Source of the DNA: Euonymus europaeus
Lineage: Eukaryota; Streptophyta; Magnoliopsida; Celastrales; Celastraceae
Assembly (NCBI GenBank): GCA_963580455.1
Contig: OY756958.1
Coordinates: 14,768,501-14,832,500 of the forward strand
Length of the DNA: 64,000 bases
Direction of reading: 5' to 3'
Shown here piece by piece: positions 62,398 to 64,000 of the stretch. Position 1 is the stretch's first letter. Every line of letters begins with the position of its first letter. Position numbers and translations under genes: made by a program. The notes beneath the pieces were generated by a model. The model was not told the DNA's origin and searched no databases. It saw only the letters and a list, made by a program, of their open reading frames with translations.

Positions 62398-64000
62398 TTT
62401 TACGAGTATAAGCTTCCTAGATTATTTCGATGGCAAAAACCCAACTTTCTATGACAAAAGGACAAAACCGTTTAAAGCTCCTCCATTGAGTGAGTTGAGA
62501 AACTTCGGACTATCAAAGTTGCTCGGTGTACACTTTTTGTTGTTCTTCTATGTCAAATTTTATGAGTATAAGCTTCCTAGATTATTTCGATGCCAAAACC
62601 CCAACTTTCTATGACAAATGGACAAAAACTTTTAAAGCTACTCCATAGAGAGAGTTGAGCAACTTCAGAACATAAAAGTTGCTCGGTGTACATTTTTTAT
62701 TGTTATTCTATATCAAATTTTACGAGTATAAGCTTCCAAGATTATTTCGATGCCAAAAACGCAACTTTCTATGACAAAAGGACAAAACCGTTTAAAGCTC
62801 CTCTATAGAGTGAGTTGAGCAACTTCGGACTATCAAAGTTGCTCGCTGTACACTTTTTGTTGTTCTTCTATGTCAAATTTTACGAGTATATGCTTGCTGG
62901 ATTATTTTGATGCCAAAACCCCAATTATCAATAAGAAATCAGCAAAACCGTTAAATGCTACTTCATAGTGAGAGTTGAGCAATTCTGGACCATCAAAGTT
63001 GCTCATTGTACACTTTTTATTGTTCTTCTACGTCAAATTTTACGAGTATAAGCTTCCTAGATTATTTCGATGCCAAAACCCCAACTTTCTATGACAAATG
63101 GACAAAACCGTTTAAAGCTCCTCCATAGAGTGAGTTGAGCAACTTCGGACTATCAAAGTTGCTCGGTGTACCCTTTTTATTGTTCTTCTATGTCAAATTT
63201 TACGAGTATAAGCCTCCTAGATTATTTTGATGTGAAAACAACAACTTTACATGACAAATGGACAAAAACGTTAGAAGCTCCTCCATAGAGAGAGTTGTGC
63301 AACTTCGGACTATCAAAGTTGCTCGGTGTACACTTTTTGTTGTTCTTCTATGTCAAATTTTACGAGTATAAGCTTCCTAGATTATTTCGATGCCAAAAAA
63401 CCAACGTTCAATGACAAATCGACAAAACCTATAAAAGCTACTCCATAGTGAGAGTTGAGCAATTCTGGACCATCAAAGTTGCTCATTGTACACTTTTTAC
63501 TGTTCTTCTATGTCAAATTTTACGAGTATAAGCTTCATAGATTCTTTCGATGCCAAAACCACAACTTTCTATGACAAATGGACAAAAACTTTTAAAGCTA
63601 CTCCATAGGGAGAGTTGAGCAACTTCAGAACATAAAAGTTGCTCGGTGTACACTTTTTATTGTTATTCTATATCAAATTTTACGAGTATAAGCATCCTAG
63701 ATTATTTCGATGGCAAAAACCCAACTTTCTATGACAAAAGGACAAAACCGTTTAAAGCACCTCCATAGAGTGAGTTGAGCAACTTCGGACTATCAAAGTT
63801 GCTCGGTGTACACTTTTTGTTGTTCTTCTATGTCAAATTTTACGAGTATAAGCTTCCTAGATTATTTCGATGCCAAAAAACCAACTATCAATGACAAATC
63901 GACAAAACCTTTAAAAGCTACTCCATAGAGAGAGTTGAGCAACTTCGGACCATAAAAGTTGCTCGGTGTACACTTTTTATTGTTCTTTTATGTCAAATTT
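62398..64000 (+). repeat. Region I 12-mer HOR unit, copy 2 (cut by window edge)
   Basis: This is the second copy of the 1,920-bp unit, 1,603 bp visible. It continues past the right edge in phase, so more copies may follow. To the left of the join at 62398 the two copies differ (an ATATCAAATTT front at 60470 versus CGTCAAATTT at 62390), which marks the boundary of the duplicated segment. Confidence 0.88.

Larger units (their letters stand above)
1..64000 (+). repeat. Satellite DNA array, ~160-bp monomer, head-to-tail, spans entire window
   Basis: Every part of the window can be aligned by eye to the same unit of about 160 bp. Landmarks recur in fixed order: a CACTTTTTATTG start, TCAAATTTTACGAGTATA, CTAGATTATTTCGATG, AACTTTCTATGACAAATGG, CTCCATAGAG, then GAGCAACTTCGGACTATCAA. 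All copies lie in the same orientation. I saw no inversion and no unrelated insertion. The array is cut by both window edges, so its full length is unknown. Spacing is held at 160 bp with few indels (examples of 143, 95, 157, 161 and 191 bp are listed separately), while substitutions are common and define recurring subtypes. A nucleosome-scale tandem satellite of this kind is typical of eukaryotic heterochromatin, often centromeric. That function is inferred and not shown. No gene, RNA gene, mobile element or promoter is supported anywhere in it. Confidence 0.98.

Noticed and set aside
1..64000. CRISPR array
   Set aside because: The unit is 160 bp of continuous repeat without unique spacers, and monomers are diverged along their whole length. 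No cas-like genes are present.
1..64000. RNA polymerase III or tRNA-like elements, telomere repeats, rDNA
   Set aside because: I looked for A/B-box pairs, TTAGGG or TTTAGGG runs and conserved rRNA stretches and saw none. Any single short match would recur with the 160-bp period and so carry no extra meaning.

Overview
The whole 64-kb window is one uninterrupted satellite DNA array. It is built head-to-tail, in a single orientation, from an AT-rich monomer of about 160 bp, roughly 400 copies. I find no protein-coding gene, RNA gene, CRISPR array or transposable element, and no non-satellite spacer. The array runs off both edges. A hand-made consensus, phased to start at CACTTTTTATTG, is exactly 160 bp with 60 G+C (37.5%). 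It carries a HindIII site (AAGCTT), a TCGA site, five CpGs, and a 9-bp perfect inverted repeat (GAGCAACTT / AAGTTGCTC, 10-bp spacer) near its 3' end.

The organism is a eukaryote. A megabase-style tandem array with a nucleosome-scale 160-bp monomer and higher-order repeats (HORs) is typical of pericentromeric, centromeric or heterochromatic-knob satellites. Monomer length and composition fit many plant satellites, but I do not recognise the family and cannot name a species. Centromere identity is inference only.

Layout: (A) 1-8323, a long HOR of about 3.3-3.5 kb (two full copies and one shortened), marked by paired 143-bp monomers. (B) 8324-22680, a 1,440-bp 9-mer HOR with very similar copies, local 480-bp duplications and an inserted 4-monomer module. 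(C) 22680-26480, a mixed block that recurs about 17.83 kb downstream. (D) 26480-33000, units related to a 2,080-bp 13-mer, interleaved with the 4-monomer module. (E) 33000-40200, the 9-mer HOR again, with one truncated 95-bp monomer. (F) 40198-44318, a 320-bp tandem duplication and then the second copy of block C. (G) 44318-51740, a regular 2,080-bp 13-mer HOR. (H) 51740-60478, a mosaic with 2,080- and 2,400-bp offsets and a 191-bp monomer. (I) 60478-64000, a 1,920-bp 12-mer HOR whose two copies look identical wherever I compared them.

The scientific content is evolutionary. The same few monomer subtypes are recombined into nested HORs of different length (160, 320, 480, 1440, 1920, 2080, 2400 and about 3,330-3,470 bp), plus one long-range copy at 17.8 kb. 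This is what repeated unequal exchange and gene conversion would leave. All short open reading frames here are by-products of the repeat.
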